64,000 nucleotides of DNA from Histoplasma ohiense. Its lineage: Eukaryota; Ascomycota; Eurotiomycetes; Onygenales; Ajellomycetaceae. Below, in pieces: positions 47,839 to 59,090 of the stretch (its first letter is position 1; each line of letters opens with the position of its first letter). Below the pieces are notes generated by a model. It was given only the letters and a program-made list of their open reading frames with translations, had not been told where the DNA came from and did no database searches. Location of the stretch: assembly GCA_017607445.1 (NCBI GenBank), contig JAEVHH010000002.1:186001-250000 (forward strand), given 5' to 3'. A program made the translations under genes and the position numbers.

Positions 47839-48109
47839 TGTAAGAGATAGTTGTAGATATAATTATGAGAGTAGTGTGAAGTACACACATAGAATGTTAA
47901 GAAGGTAGCAATCTCTATTATTCAAAGCTAATCACTGATCTCCTAATATCTACGGATATCAGCAAGCATTATATAGGCGACCACCACATGCTACAGCCGC
48001 CTATGGTGCTGTGTGCTATGTCCCTCCTCATTAATTCTGGCGTGTTCTGTGTTCTTCTATCGCCACATAGCTATTTCCTAATATAGATATCTCCGTTGCG
48101 CCTATTACA
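47839..48109 (-). repeat. TE-B right (5') LTR
   Basis: 271 bp. It retains CpG and other C/G bases over its last ~200 bp, where the left copy is mutated. Confidence 0.95.
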
Positions 48110-48664
48110 TTTGCATGGAATCCAACTGTTGTGCATCACATGATTAGAACTAAACCTAGAACAATATAACAAGCAAACAGCAAATGACACTATATGGAAA
48201 TGAGCTAGTGGCACATGTGACCACACTAATAACACCACTGACAAGGAACACCAACAATAATACATGATAAGTGCCAGCAAGGAAACAACTTACTTAAAAT
48301 TGAGATATTCAAGAGAGTCCATTTCAAAAAAAGAGAAGAGGAAGAGAGAGAATCAATGAAAATTTAAAAATTTTTATTGAAAATAAAAAATTGCAGCAGG
48401 ACAGAAAGAAGCTTTGATGATGATCAAGTTAAAAAAGAAGAGAAATCTTCAAGAGAAAAGAAATTCTTTTTACTTCTCTGCACACAATCTCTGGCAATCA
48501 AAGAATCCACCAATTCCACCTCATTAGAAAATCAATAACAACATGTATACAAGCTATCTAGAGGACACAATCAATATACTGCTATCAACAAGCAGAACTT
48601 ACAATATGAGAATGCAATTATCTACTAGCAAGCAATCTATACAATTGCTGAGGATAGCTCTTAT

Positions 48665-48676
48665 AAAAAAGAGGGA
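48665..48676 (+). other. TE-A polypurine tract
   Basis: AAAAAAGAGGGA lies 4 bp upstream of the right LTR of TE-A, the expected second-strand primer site. Confidence 0.7.
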
Positions 48677-48680
48677 CAAT

Positions 48681-48943
48681 TGTAATGCACTTGTTTATTA
48701 TTTCCTTATTATCTTCATTTATTCTTATCTCTTTCCATTATACTCTCACTACTGCTATTTCTATATGTATATATATATCAATGTATGTATTTCACACATC
48801 TTCTTTCTCTTTCTTTTCTTTCTTAGCAATTAGCTACACTACATTACACTACTATACTACACCCTACAATATATTACTATTATCTCTACTACGCTATAAA
48901 CTATCTTCTACTATTACTCTTCACACTGTCACTACACCTCACA
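48681..48943 (+). repeat. TE-A right (3') LTR
   Basis: 263 bp. It is mutated in its first ~75 bp and ancestral in its last ~60 bp relative to the left LTR. Confidence 0.95.
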
Positions 48944-48948
48944 GTTCT

Positions 48949-49869
48949 TTTCTCCCCTTCAAGCTGCCCACAGGGGCGCCGCTTCGGACCCAGTAGCTTG
49001 TGCTGAGGATTGTCTGAGTGGTGGAGCTGCTCATAATTCTGAAAAGCATGGTATATGATCTGTGAACCATGACATCGTCTGGCTGGCTGCACACTATTTC
49101 TCATTTCCATAAAAATGTTCTTTCATTTTCTTTTATCCTCGGGGTTCTTTCACACTTCAGCTTTTACCACTGTTTTGACTTTGGTTTACTCTATTAGCTT
49201 TGAGATCTCATTTCAGAAGTATCTTGATCTTTGGAAATCTATTAGACATTGTTTATTTTCATTCTGGCCTTCAATCATTGTATGCTTAATGTGTCCGTAG
49301 GTCCGTAGATGTTTTCTGAATAACGGAAGTTCTATATTTAGCAGATCTCAAAATCTTCATTCAATCGTCTCAATGCCAAATTCTGGCAGTGGCGGTCTAG
49401 AATCTTCTAGAAGATCTAACTAGAAAACTTAACAAAAACACTTCACTTAACTTAGTTAGTTACGTTACCCTACTTACTTAAGCATCCTAATCCAGACTTA
49501 TTCTAATAATAGAATAAATAATTAATTAGCTTACAGGCAGGATGATTAGATAAGCCCAATGGAAAGATCGCTGATTATGACGTGGATAACAAAGGATGGT
49601 GGTACGGTATAATTCTTCGGTTCCATTGTACAAATCACAGTGACTACATCTGATGAAAATCCAGTGAAAATTATTGGAAATGCTAAACAAGCAGGATCTG
49701 ACAATTGAAATGATCACAATCTGCAAGAGTAGAAAGTGTGCGCAGAAATCAGAGCAAGACAAGCAAGACCAATCAGCACACTCAGCAATGAACACTGTTT
49801 CAATATAAGCAGGTGTTAGAAAGGAGTGAGCAACAGTAAAGAATCTGAGACAGATGATGAGAGTCAAAC
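48949..49869. other. CpG-retaining host DNA right of TE-A
   Basis: Normal-looking DNA. A - strand frame (48901-49110) opens with ATG, reads about 50 plausible residues and runs into the TE-A LTR, so it could be the 5' end of a gene cut by TE-A. The other side (34240-34336) does not give a convincing continuation. A triple inverted GAA/TTC element (heat-shock-element pattern) lies at 49399-49413. No other gene recognised. Confidence 0.4.
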
Positions 49870-50610
49870 TTGACTCATCTGTTTTAGTATTTCAATGAAC
49901 ATAGCTGAGGAGATCACTGAGAGGAATTCAAAAGAAGCTGAATCAACAGATCAGTGATCTAAATCATCAATCTCAATTAATTCATCATTCTTATCATATT
50001 TCTGCATGAGCTCCATGGTAATGATTGTCAACACTTTGATAAATTTGATTTGAGTCTGATTTGATAGATGCTCCACACAGAACTCTAAGTCAGCTGTAAA
50101 GCATCATCAACAATAACTCTCAGAAGTTGTTAAAGTGCATACACATATTCATATCAATTTTGACAGATTCATTCAGATCTAGTAGAATATTAGAACACAT
50201 CAGAGATTTATACTCAAAGTCAACTGTGATCAGATAAGACAGATCATTGAGAATCTTCTGATCATCAGTAATATTCTAGCAACAGCTGATCTGTGAAAGA
50301 CTTATCTATTCAATGATTAAAGTCAACTGACTCTCACTGAAGTAAGCACAGCAGTCAACCAGTTGCACAAGAGTGAGAGAAAGATTGTCAATCAGAGTAT
50401 ATATAATTTCTTTGTCACTGTAGCACTCTCTGATGAAGATGATGTTTTGATATTGAACTTGTCTGAATCTCTGTAACATCCTCTCTGCATCTCTTATAGA
50501 ATATTCCCAAATGGTCACAACTCAGAATGAATGAGTACAGTGAACAGTGATGATGACAGTGCTGACAAGTTTGTAGTTGAACATCTTCAGAAACATATCT
50601 CACAGAGATT
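49870..50610 (-). pseudogene. hypermutated - strand gene remnant
   Basis: From the right, the frame at 50306-50518 reads MLQRFRQVQYQNIIFIREC and TLIDNLSLTLVQLVDCCAYF. Further left, IKFIKVLTIITMELMQKYDK and FEFLSVISSAMFIEILK continue to a stop near 49870. TGA stops sit at likely Arg positions and CpG is absent. The character is that of a helical protein. I cannot name the family. Confidence 0.35.
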
Positions 50611-51174
50611 CATTCTGAATAATTAGCAACTGAACTTCAGACTCAACAAGCTGAAGAAAACTGAGACTTTTTTAAGAACTCTTCAGAAGCTTTCTGATAC
50701 ATTTCTGAGCTGAAGAAGCTTTTCTCTTGCTTATACTTTTCAATTGAAAATCACACTGTGATTAATGAAGCTCATCAGATTGATCTGCTGATGAAGTAGA
50801 CTCTGAAGAAGAAGCATATCAGACTTTCAGTGATTTAAAATCAATCACAGTGGCACACTTATCCAATTCTGTTGACATATTGTCTCTAGATATAACAGAA
50901 ATAGACTAGCAAATATGATATCAGATAGAGCTTGAAGAGTCTGAGTTGATGAATGCAGCAATGGGATATAACTCAGTATTTATAGTGCATAAAGAGTTTG
51001 AAATGGCCTCTGATGATGAAACAGATCACACTTTTTCTGGTGTCTTCTACAGAGATGACTTGGATATAAGTATGTCATTGAAGTATGCAATAGCACACAA
51101 ACCCTTCTAAAGCTTCAGAAATTTTTCTTTCAGACTATCATATCTAATTCAGCTATGAAGTGATCTATGTTCAC

Positions 51175-52986
51175 TGATGTGAAACTACAACTGACAATGA
51201 AGTGGAGCACAAAATATCAGAGAATCATCAAAATCAATCTGAGTCAAATTGCCTTTCATTCATCTCTATTCCACAGACTCAATCAAAAAAACATGGAGTG
51301 ATTGTGTGAAATCTTCAATAAGAATGACTGTCAACAGCTGAATATTCAGCATTATATCACTGCTGTTGTCTCCCAGCAACATCTTGTGAACACTCTTCAT
51401 GCAGTATATATGACAGCTCATACACTGATGACTAATCCTTCTGACTGATACCCTCAACTGCAGTTTCTCACAGAATAGATACAGTGTCTTCACAGTCAAC
51501 ATCATCTGAAGACTGATGAGAAACTGCTATCACTCAGTGATCAGTGATGAACTGTCAATCTTTATCTGAATGATATGATTTATATACTCACTCTTGCCTC
51601 TTTTTCTGCTCTGCATCTGTCTCTGACATGCTCAATATGCAGACATCAGCTCTGGCCTTCAAGTGTCTCTTGTTGACAAATATTTCAACAAAAAATCATC
51701 AAACAATAACAAAGTCTATCAGAAAGTTCATCAATATCAATACAAAACAAATGTCTGCTTTGAGAAACAGTGAAAGTCTCAGCTATCAAACAACAAAGTC
51801 AAGCAGCTTCAGCAACTCTCTTCATCTGTTCACATCAATATTCATACTATATTCAATGCATTGCTGACAATTTCTGAACTGTGAAATAGAATAAATCTCA
51901 GCTCTCTTCACTGAGTACTGATGCTGAACTGTGATAAAATTCATTCTTCTCTGTCAACTTCTATAGTCTTCTGATGCTAATTCATGTAGAAAATTGTCAT
52001 CTATCTCACACACATGAAGCAATTCTGATTCTTTCTTATGAATGATAACTGTGATAAGATGATGAAAATTGATCTACATACAGTGGAGATTCTACAGCTT
52101 TTGACTCTCAGAGTTTCTCACAAGAATGCAAAGATTATGTGATATGTTGTTTTAGATAATGAGATCTTTATCAATTTCAACAATTTCAATCATGTCACTA
52201 TCTGAAATAAATTGCAAGGAAAGAGAGAAATCATCTCATCTCTTCACATCTTCTTTCAGAACATCTATTATCTCAAGACATGCATCAACTGCATGAAGCA
52301 ATTGATTGTTCTCAGCAGACTTCATCTCATACTCTGAAATGCTGTGCTGAGCAGCCTTAAACCTTCCAATTCTGCAGTTGGATATTGTATGATTCAGATA
52401 TCAGAGACTGATCATCAACATTTGAGCTCTTCAGCTCAATATGCAGAGCTTGAGTATCAACAGCTTTGACTGTACACTATACATCATTATTCAAAAATGC
52501 TCAGAGAGTCAGAGAGTGACAATCTTGTGGCAAAATCTGATCACAAAAAGGTCAATAAGACAGCACTTCATGAAATGACTGTTCTTACATAAAAACTTGA
52601 TTTTAACTTTTTATAAATCACAGATCTCATCAAGCTTTCTTCTGATCATCAGATCACACAGACTGTTCTTCTGAAAGTATAAGATTCTGAGTGATTTCAA
52701 TATAAGAGTGGGGTATTTGAGATTTTTATTAATTGCATTGCAGAGTGCTTCTCTCTTGCTGTCTCTGTTGAGCATCAGCTCTCTTGCAATTTCATCTCTG
52801 ACAGTGAGATGAAGTCAAATGCTCAATGTGGGCTCTCATACACCAGAGTGCAGCAGCAAGATCATCAGTTTCTCTTTATCAATCAACTGCATATCAATGA
52901 TATTCTGACAGCTGAGAAGATCTCCACATTGTTTGTGAGACAATGCATCTATTTTGCTTTTTTTGGCAAGTCACTGACATCTTCAC
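51175..52986 (+). pseudogene. DUF3723 protein, N-terminal part, cut by TE-C
   Basis: Readable stretches in one order: INLSQIAFHSSLFHRLNQKN, LCEIFNKNDCQQLNIQHYIT (51235-51360), YPQLQFLTE, KLLSLSDQ, VNLYLND (51440-51570), ESESDNLVAKSDHKK (52500) and QQQDHQFLFINQLHINDILT with LFVRQCIYFAFFGK (52850-52975). This is the layout I remember for fungal DUF3723, including the R-to-stop and P-to-L changes expected from C-to-T mutation. The frame is open across the TE-C junction: removing TE-C and one copy of the target duplication joins it in phase to 59091 onward. DUF3723 has unknown function and is enriched in giant Starship elements. Confidence 0.7.
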
Positions 52987-53520
52987 TGTAACGGGCGTAC
53001 TTCGATTAACGATTTGGTACTATTCTAATTACAGATTACGAATTGATTAAGGAAAGAAAGAGAAAAGAAATCAGAAGAAAGGGTTGTATGAAGAGGGTTC
53101 TTATAGAGAAAAGTTCAGGGTGGAAGAATATCAGAAGCTGCTCCACAGTGGAGTGTGGAGTGGAAGAACATTAAGAGGTACATGTAAGAATTGTTAGAGA
53201 CTACACAAGCACAGAGTGTGAAGCAGAGGAATCATTGAGAGCTACATGAAAGAATTGTTAGAGACTATACAAGTGCAGAACACAGAGTGGAAGAATGTTA
53301 GAAGCTATGTGAAAGAATTGTTAGAGACTATACAAGTGTGGAGCATGGAGTGGAAGAATGTTAAGAGCTACACAGAAGAATTGTTAGAAACTATATGAGT
53401 GTGAAGCATGGAGTGGAAGAACATCAAGAGTTACATAAGATCACAGTGATCAGAAACAAGCAGATGCAGAAGAGAAGTTGATTGTGTAAGTTGATTACTA
53501 ATGAGTGCTAATCTGTCACA
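52987..53520 (-). repeat. TE-C left (3') LTR
   Basis: 534 bp. It keeps CG in CGGGCG, TTCGATT, AACGATT and TACGAA within the first ~60 bp, and is mutated from roughly 110 bp onward. It contains an internal near-repeat of an AAGAATTGTTAGA-type motif about every 60 bp. Confidence 0.95.
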
Positions 53521-53549
53521 TTATCCCCCTCTATCAGAGTGAGTGAGGA

Positions 53550-56500
53550 CTTGTAGGTGTTGAGGGCGGTGGTGTCCTTCAAGATGGACATGGATTCTCA
53601 GATTGAATGATCATATCCTACTCATTTGACAAGGTATTCATGATGGTGGTGGTTGGTTCTATTGTCAAGAATTGCTTCAATTTCCCACTTGAGTTTGTTA
53701 TCTTCTTCTACAATGGTGGGTGGCTGTCAATTGAAGATTCTCTGAGAGGGGAATGAATCCTCAGCTGTGGGTCGGAGCAGGTTTGTATGAAAGACATTGT
53801 GAATGTCAGATGGGGTGTTGAGTTGATAATTGTGTGTGCCTAGCACTTTCTTCACTGTATACTTGATGTGGTGGTAATCTAGTGTACATGAGAAGTGGTT
53901 CATTCTTATGTTCTTGAGATCTAGTCAGACTTTGTCTTCTACATGATATCAGATCACAGAACTTCTTCTGATATTTGCTTGATCTTTGTAATCTTACTGA
54001 GTGCTGATCATTGAAGCTTCTGCTCATTTGTGAGCTTTCTTCAGCTTGCTCATGATGTTCTCTGCTGTCTGTATGAAGCTGCAGGTGTACATGGTTTCTC
54101 AGAGAGTCTTGAGAAAGTTCAGAACCTCTAAGTTGTATCTGTGTAGAAGGAAGAATGAGCTTATGTCTGTTATAGTGAAATCTTGACTGTTAATTGCAAT
54201 CTCAGTGTGTGGCAGCAGGTTGCTCCAGTTGTCTTGTGTGTAATTGCAGAACTTACAGAGGATGTTCTTTACTGTTTGTATCATTCTCTCAGTAGCTTCA
54301 TCAGTCTCTGAGTGATACACTGTTGATAACTTTCATTTGATTCTTAATAATTGGCATACACAGACTCAGAGTGCACTGATGAATTGACTGTCTCTATCTG
54401 ATACAATGGATGAAGGCAGACTGTGCATACAATAGAATGAGCTTCTGACAAAGACATCTGCAACTACTTCAGTGTTCATCTTGTCACAGAGCTGTAGTAT
54501 TACACCCTTGCTGAGTTGATTGACAATGACTAGAATGTTTGTAGAACCTTCACTTTCAGGTAAGAAAATTGCAAAATCAATAGCTATATCACACCAAGTT
54601 CAGTTGAGAACAGGTAGAGGCTTCAGCATCCCTTTTCAGTGTTCATATCATGCTGTCACTGAGCCGCAGTGATCACAGTTGTGTACGAACCAGTGTATGT
54701 CTTTCAACATATCTGGCCAGTAGAATTCTTGGGCAATGATGTTGTACATGATTTTGCATTCTGAATGCCTGGTCATCAGTGAGTCATGAATTTCTTGCAT
54801 GATCTGTGTTTGTAGGGGTTCTGAATCAGAGATCCATCATCTATCTTGAAAGTGTAAGCAGTTGTCATTGTTGATCAAACATGCTGAGATATCTGTTCTT
54901 GAATATACATCTGTGGGAAATCAAGGTGTTTTGCTTTGTATGACTTCAGTGACTTGTTGTCAGAATTCATCTGTCTCTGCTGCTAGTCTTCATTGTTCTT
55001 CAAGTGAGGGTTCTTGAGCTTGGAACTGGTTGATATGTACACAGGGTTCATCTGGTTGCATAGAACTTTCTATGATTGCAGAGTTGATTAACTGATGCTC
55101 TCAGTGTTTCCATCTATCATTCAAGTCATCAGATGGTATATCTTGTTCTTGGTGGGACAGAGCATCTGCAAGGGTGTTCTCTACTCCAGGTCAATAATGA
55201 ATTGTGAATGAAAAATGGCTAAGAAACAATGATCAATGCATATGTCTCTCAGTGAGTTTATGAGTGGTTGTGAAGTACTCTAGATTCTTATGATTGGTAA
55301 CAATCTTGAATCTCTCAACACTCATGAGTTTGAATTCTCATTCTTTGAGACATTGTATGATTGCTAGAAGCTCCTTGTCATAGATCTCATAGTTGCATTC
55401 AGTGAGTGACATCTTTTTTGAAATGAAGACACAGAGTTGTAGAACATCTTTGTTATCATATTGCATCAGTGCTTCATCTACTACATAATCTGAGACATCT
55501 GTTTTGAGAATTGTATGCTTATCTGAATTGAATGATTGCAGTATCAGAGTGTTTGTGAACATATGCTTCAGCTTTTTGAATGCTGTGTCTGCTTTGTCAG
55601 TTCATTGAAATACAGTGTCTTTCTGAGTCAGATCTGTCAGTGGTTGTATGATATTGGAGAAGTCTTTGATGAATCTTCAATAGAAGTTGGCAAATTCTAG
55701 AAAGCTTCTAGTCTCTTTTACTGAGACTGATGTCTCTCAGTTGAGGATTGCTTCCATCTTCTTAGAATCCATGCATACACCTTTTTCAGCTTTGATGATG
55801 AATTCTAGGTAGGTTGTAGACTTGGTCTCAAAGTCACATTTATCAATGTCCACTTGCAGTCTGGCTTTATGTAGACAGTCAAGCACTTGTCATATGTGCT
55901 TGCAGTGCTCAGTGAGCAGTCCATCAGTGAAGATCAGAATATTGTTCATGTACACTGAGGTGATCTCATTGAGCAGGTCTTGTAGGGTTCAGTTAATGTA
56001 TTTCTGAAACATGCTTGAGGTGTTCACTAATTCAAAGGGGGTCACTGTTCATTTGTATAATTCATAATGTGTATGAAAAGTGGTTAGTCATTTGTCATCT
56101 TCATTAATCCTTATCTTATAGAAGGCTGCAGAGATGTCAAGCTTTGTAAATCATTTTACTTTTTCTATTTGTTTGAGTGTTTTGTTGATGAGTGAGAGAG
56201 GGTATTGATCCTTCCATGTAATCTTATTGAGTTCTTGATAGTCAATGCAGAATTGTAAGCCTTCTTCTGGTTTCTTTGCAAACAGTATGGATGCTGCAGT
56301 GGATGAGTTGCTAACATGAATGAAGTCTTTGTTCAGTAATCCATTGAGTGTTTTTTGTAGAACAAGAAGCTTGTTGTGTGACATGCTGTAGAGAGAATCT
56401 CAGAGTGATTGTGGGTTCTTATCATCTTTCTTGATGAGCTCAATTGTATAATCTATGCCAGGTTCTTGGTGAGGGGGAAGCTTTTCAGCTTCTTTTTCAT

Positions 56501-58160
56501 TGAACATGTCTGTGAAATCTTCATATGATTCAGATAGTTCTTTGTGCAGTTTCTTGGGGTTCTTGAATTCTAGTTTCTCTAATATCTTTTTGATATCCAT
56601 CATGCTAGCAGTGAACACTTGGACGTTCTTCTTCTCATGCGCTTGGTGGGTTAGTAGTTTGTACACTTCCACTGATATCTGGGTGAGATCAGTGGTTCTA
56701 TTGATATCTTTCTTGTAAACACAGTCATCTTCTGGGAAAATAAGGCAGTGGTTGTGTGTGTTCAACAAGGTTCCAAATTCTGTGAGCTATGATAGACTGA
56801 GTATTAGATTATACTCAAGGTCTTGTATTTCATATGTGTATATATTCTTTTTCTTATGTTCTTCTATGTCAACATTAAATCTTACCATATTGTAGAAGGT
56901 GGATCCTCTGGGGCCATCAAATCCACTGAGCTTATATGGCTTGGAAAAGAGAATACACTGAAGCTTATGCTTCTCAATCAACTGGGTGTCTATAAGAGTG
57001 TAATGAAGAAAACCACTGTCTATCATTGCTTGTACATTGACTAGACTATTTACAATGACAGAGATCATGATTGTGTTCACTTGCATCTTCTGCTCAAATC
57101 TTCAGCTAGCTTTTTGCTTCTTGAGCTCTTGTCTGTGTTTTAGAGTGAGAGCTTGTCTTTTCCCTGTTCTTGCCTATCCGCGGGTGATGCAGTGTTCATG
57201 TGTGTGAGGGGTTTACTCAGAGCAATTGCATTTGAACATTGATTTGTGAAGTGTTCTGACTTGTCACAGTGTATGCAGACTTCTCTGATGATTCAGTCAG
57301 CAGTATTCTTCTCTGAGATGTTGAGGACTCTCAGATGACTTGTGTTTACATGTGGGACTCAGTCTATTGATTCTGATTCAGAGATGAGGGGTGCTGCAGA
57401 GTGGTTTGAAGTATACACATTTGTTCAACAGAATTCTCTGCAGTTTTGAAGCATGCAGAACTGAGACAGATCATTGTTCAACAGATGAAGATCAGTGCAG
57501 AATTCACTGTATATTGAGAGCTTCAGACACTCTACACTTCAGTTATACAACTGAAAGTTCAAGTTCTTGAACAATATATTGATTTTGATGACATCATCTC
57601 AGTCTTGCCCATCTGCTTCTAGGAGCTTGCAATTGAATTCAGAAAGATAAGTTGTCAATGCAACATTCATCTGATGAGTTTGATTAAGCCAGTCTAATGT
57701 CTTGACTTGAAGTGTAGAATCAAGAAAGAGAGAGTTGAGTTGTTGAAAGACTAGCTCTGATGTACACTGATGATTCTGACAATGACTCATTCAGAGTTGA
57801 AATTTTGCTAATACATTGCCATTCAATCTGCTATGAATATACCATGCTTGATTGGATAGTGAGTCTATTGCTCATTCATTGATGTTCAATTTGATATTTG
57901 CTTTTGACTTTCACACAAGATAGAGTGCTAGATCTTTCTTGTATTTGTTGAGAATTGAAAGCTTCTCTCTTGAGGGCTTTTTGTGAGGTGTGGGTGTAGA
58001 AGGAATGGTGAACACAGAAGTGCTCATCTCAGCTAGTTGTTGTTGCAATTCAGCCATTTGTAGTGTCTGCTGCTGGAGGATGCTTTGTAGATCTAAGTTA
58101 TCATCCGCTGTGTTTGGATGCAGTGGGTGTTTGTAGAATTGTTCATAGTTCATTTCAATA
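53550..58160 (-). pseudogene. TE-C gag-pol, hypermutated
   Basis: Reading leftward: gag (58160, MNYEQFYKHPLHPNTADDNL) with knuckle CIHCDKSEHFTNQC (57236-57277). Protease follows, with AMIDSGFLHYTLID (~57030; DSG intact). RT is at 56270-55750 (FCIDYQELNKITWKDQYPLS; VYMNNILIF for the YxDD motif). RNase H is at ~55560-55340, the integrase zinc finger at ~54790-54670 (FYWPDMLKDIHWFVHNCDHC) and the core at ~54600-54100. The C-terminus has FHTNLLRP and chromodomain WEIEAILDNRTNHHHHEYLV with KWVGYD (53690-53590). TGA stops are scattered throughout. Confidence 0.9.
57236..57277 (-). other. CCHC zinc knuckle of TE-C gag
   Basis: CIHCDKSEHFTNQC has exact C-x2-C-x4-H-x4-C spacing. Confidence 0.85.
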
Positions 58161-58551
58161 TCTAAGAACATGTAATAATAAAAAAAAAGAAAAAGAAATA
58201 CTTGTAGACACTCAGTCCTCTCACAGACACTATTCACAGTGTTGCAGTGCTAAGCTTGATCAAGCTTCTTTATGAATGCTATTCACAGCATTACAGTTTG
58301 TAGGCACTTGAGTCTTGTAGAACATGATTGATTGTGTTTCAGATGCTTAGACACAACAGTCTATATAACTAATGATAGAGACACTCAGACCCATGAGGGA
58401 TCTCTTGTAATGACTAGACACTCAGGCCTGTAAACAACACACTCAGATGTAAGAACTGGTAATGAGGCACTCAGGCCTTAAACAACACACTCAGATGTAA
58501 GAACTAATAATGAGACACTCAGGTCTAAAACACAGAAGAATCAATTCATAA

Positions 58552-59085
58552 TGTAATGAGTGTACTTCAATTAACAATTTGGTACTATTCTAATTACAGA
58601 TTATGAATTGATTAAGAAAAGAAAGAGAAAAGAAATCAGAAGAAAGGGTTGTATGAAGGGGGTTCTTATAGAGGAAAGTTCAGAGTGGAAGAATATCAGA
58701 AGCCGCTCCACAGTGGAGTGCGGAGTGGAAGAACATTAAGAGGTACACATAAGAATTGTTAGAGACTACATGAGTGTGGAGTGTGGGGTGGGGGAATCAT
58801 TGAGAGCTACGCGGAAGAATTGTTAGAGACTACATGAGCACAGAACACAGAGCAGAAGAATGTTAGAAGCTATGCAGAAGAATTGTTAGAGACTACACAA
58901 GTGCAGAGCATGGAGTGGAAGAACATTAAGAGCTACATGGAAGAATTGTTAGAAACTACACAAGCACAGAGCACGGAGCAGAAGAACATCGAGGGTTACA
59001 CAAGGTCACAGCAACCAGGAACAAGCGGGTGCAGAAGGGGAGTTGGTTGCGTAAGTTGATTACTAACGGGTGCTAACCCGTCACA
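58552..59085 (-). repeat. TE-C right (5') LTR
   Basis: 534 bp. It is mutated in the first ~70 bp and CpG-retaining in its last ~300 bp relative to the left copy. Confidence 0.95.
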
Positions 59086-59090
59086 TCCAC

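Larger units (their letters stand above)
40966..48109 (-). mobile_element. TE-B: Ty3/gypsy chromovirus nested in TE-A
   Basis: Two 271-bp LTRs (40966-41236 and 47839-48109), TGTAAGAGATA... to ...TATTACA on the + strand, are flanked by the target duplication TTTGC (40961-40965 and 48110-48114). gag-pol lies on the - strand (about 47650-42990), so the 5' LTR is the right-hand one. An extra + strand gene occupies 41.3-42.9 kb between pol and the 3' LTR. Its insertion inside TE-A makes it the younger of the two. Hypermutated throughout except the outer ends of the LTRs. Confidence 0.95.
34342..48943 (+). mobile_element. TE-A: Ty3/gypsy chromovirus LTR retrotransposon containing nested TE-B
   Basis: Two 263-bp LTRs (34342-34604, 48681-48943), both starting TGTAATGCAC and ending CTCACA, are flanked by the 5-bp duplication GTTCT (34337-34341 and 48944-48948). 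Internal + strand gag-pol (34652-39600) has the order gag, zinc knuckle, protease, RT, RNase H, integrase, chromodomain start. A polypurine tract abuts the right LTR. TE-B (7144 bp) is inserted at 40966 with its own target duplication; without it TE-A is about 7.45 kb. The whole element is hypermutated and inactive. Confidence 0.95.
52987..59085 (-). mobile_element. TE-C: Ty3/gypsy chromovirus inserted in the DUF3723 gene
   Basis: 534-bp LTRs (52987-53520, 58552-59085), TGTAACGGGCG/TGTAATGAGTG to ...TGTCACA/CCGTCACA, are flanked by TTCAC (52982-52986) and TCCAC (59086-59090), a 5-bp target duplication with one C/T difference. The total is 6099 bp. gag-pol is on the - strand and ends in a well-preserved chromodomain near the left LTR. 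It is hypermutated inside; the left end of the left LTR and right end of the right LTR keep CpG. Confidence 0.95.

Noticed and set aside
34342..48943. A single 14.6-kb giant retroelement with genes on both strands
   Set aside because: Distinct LTR pairs and target duplications show two elements, one nested in the other.
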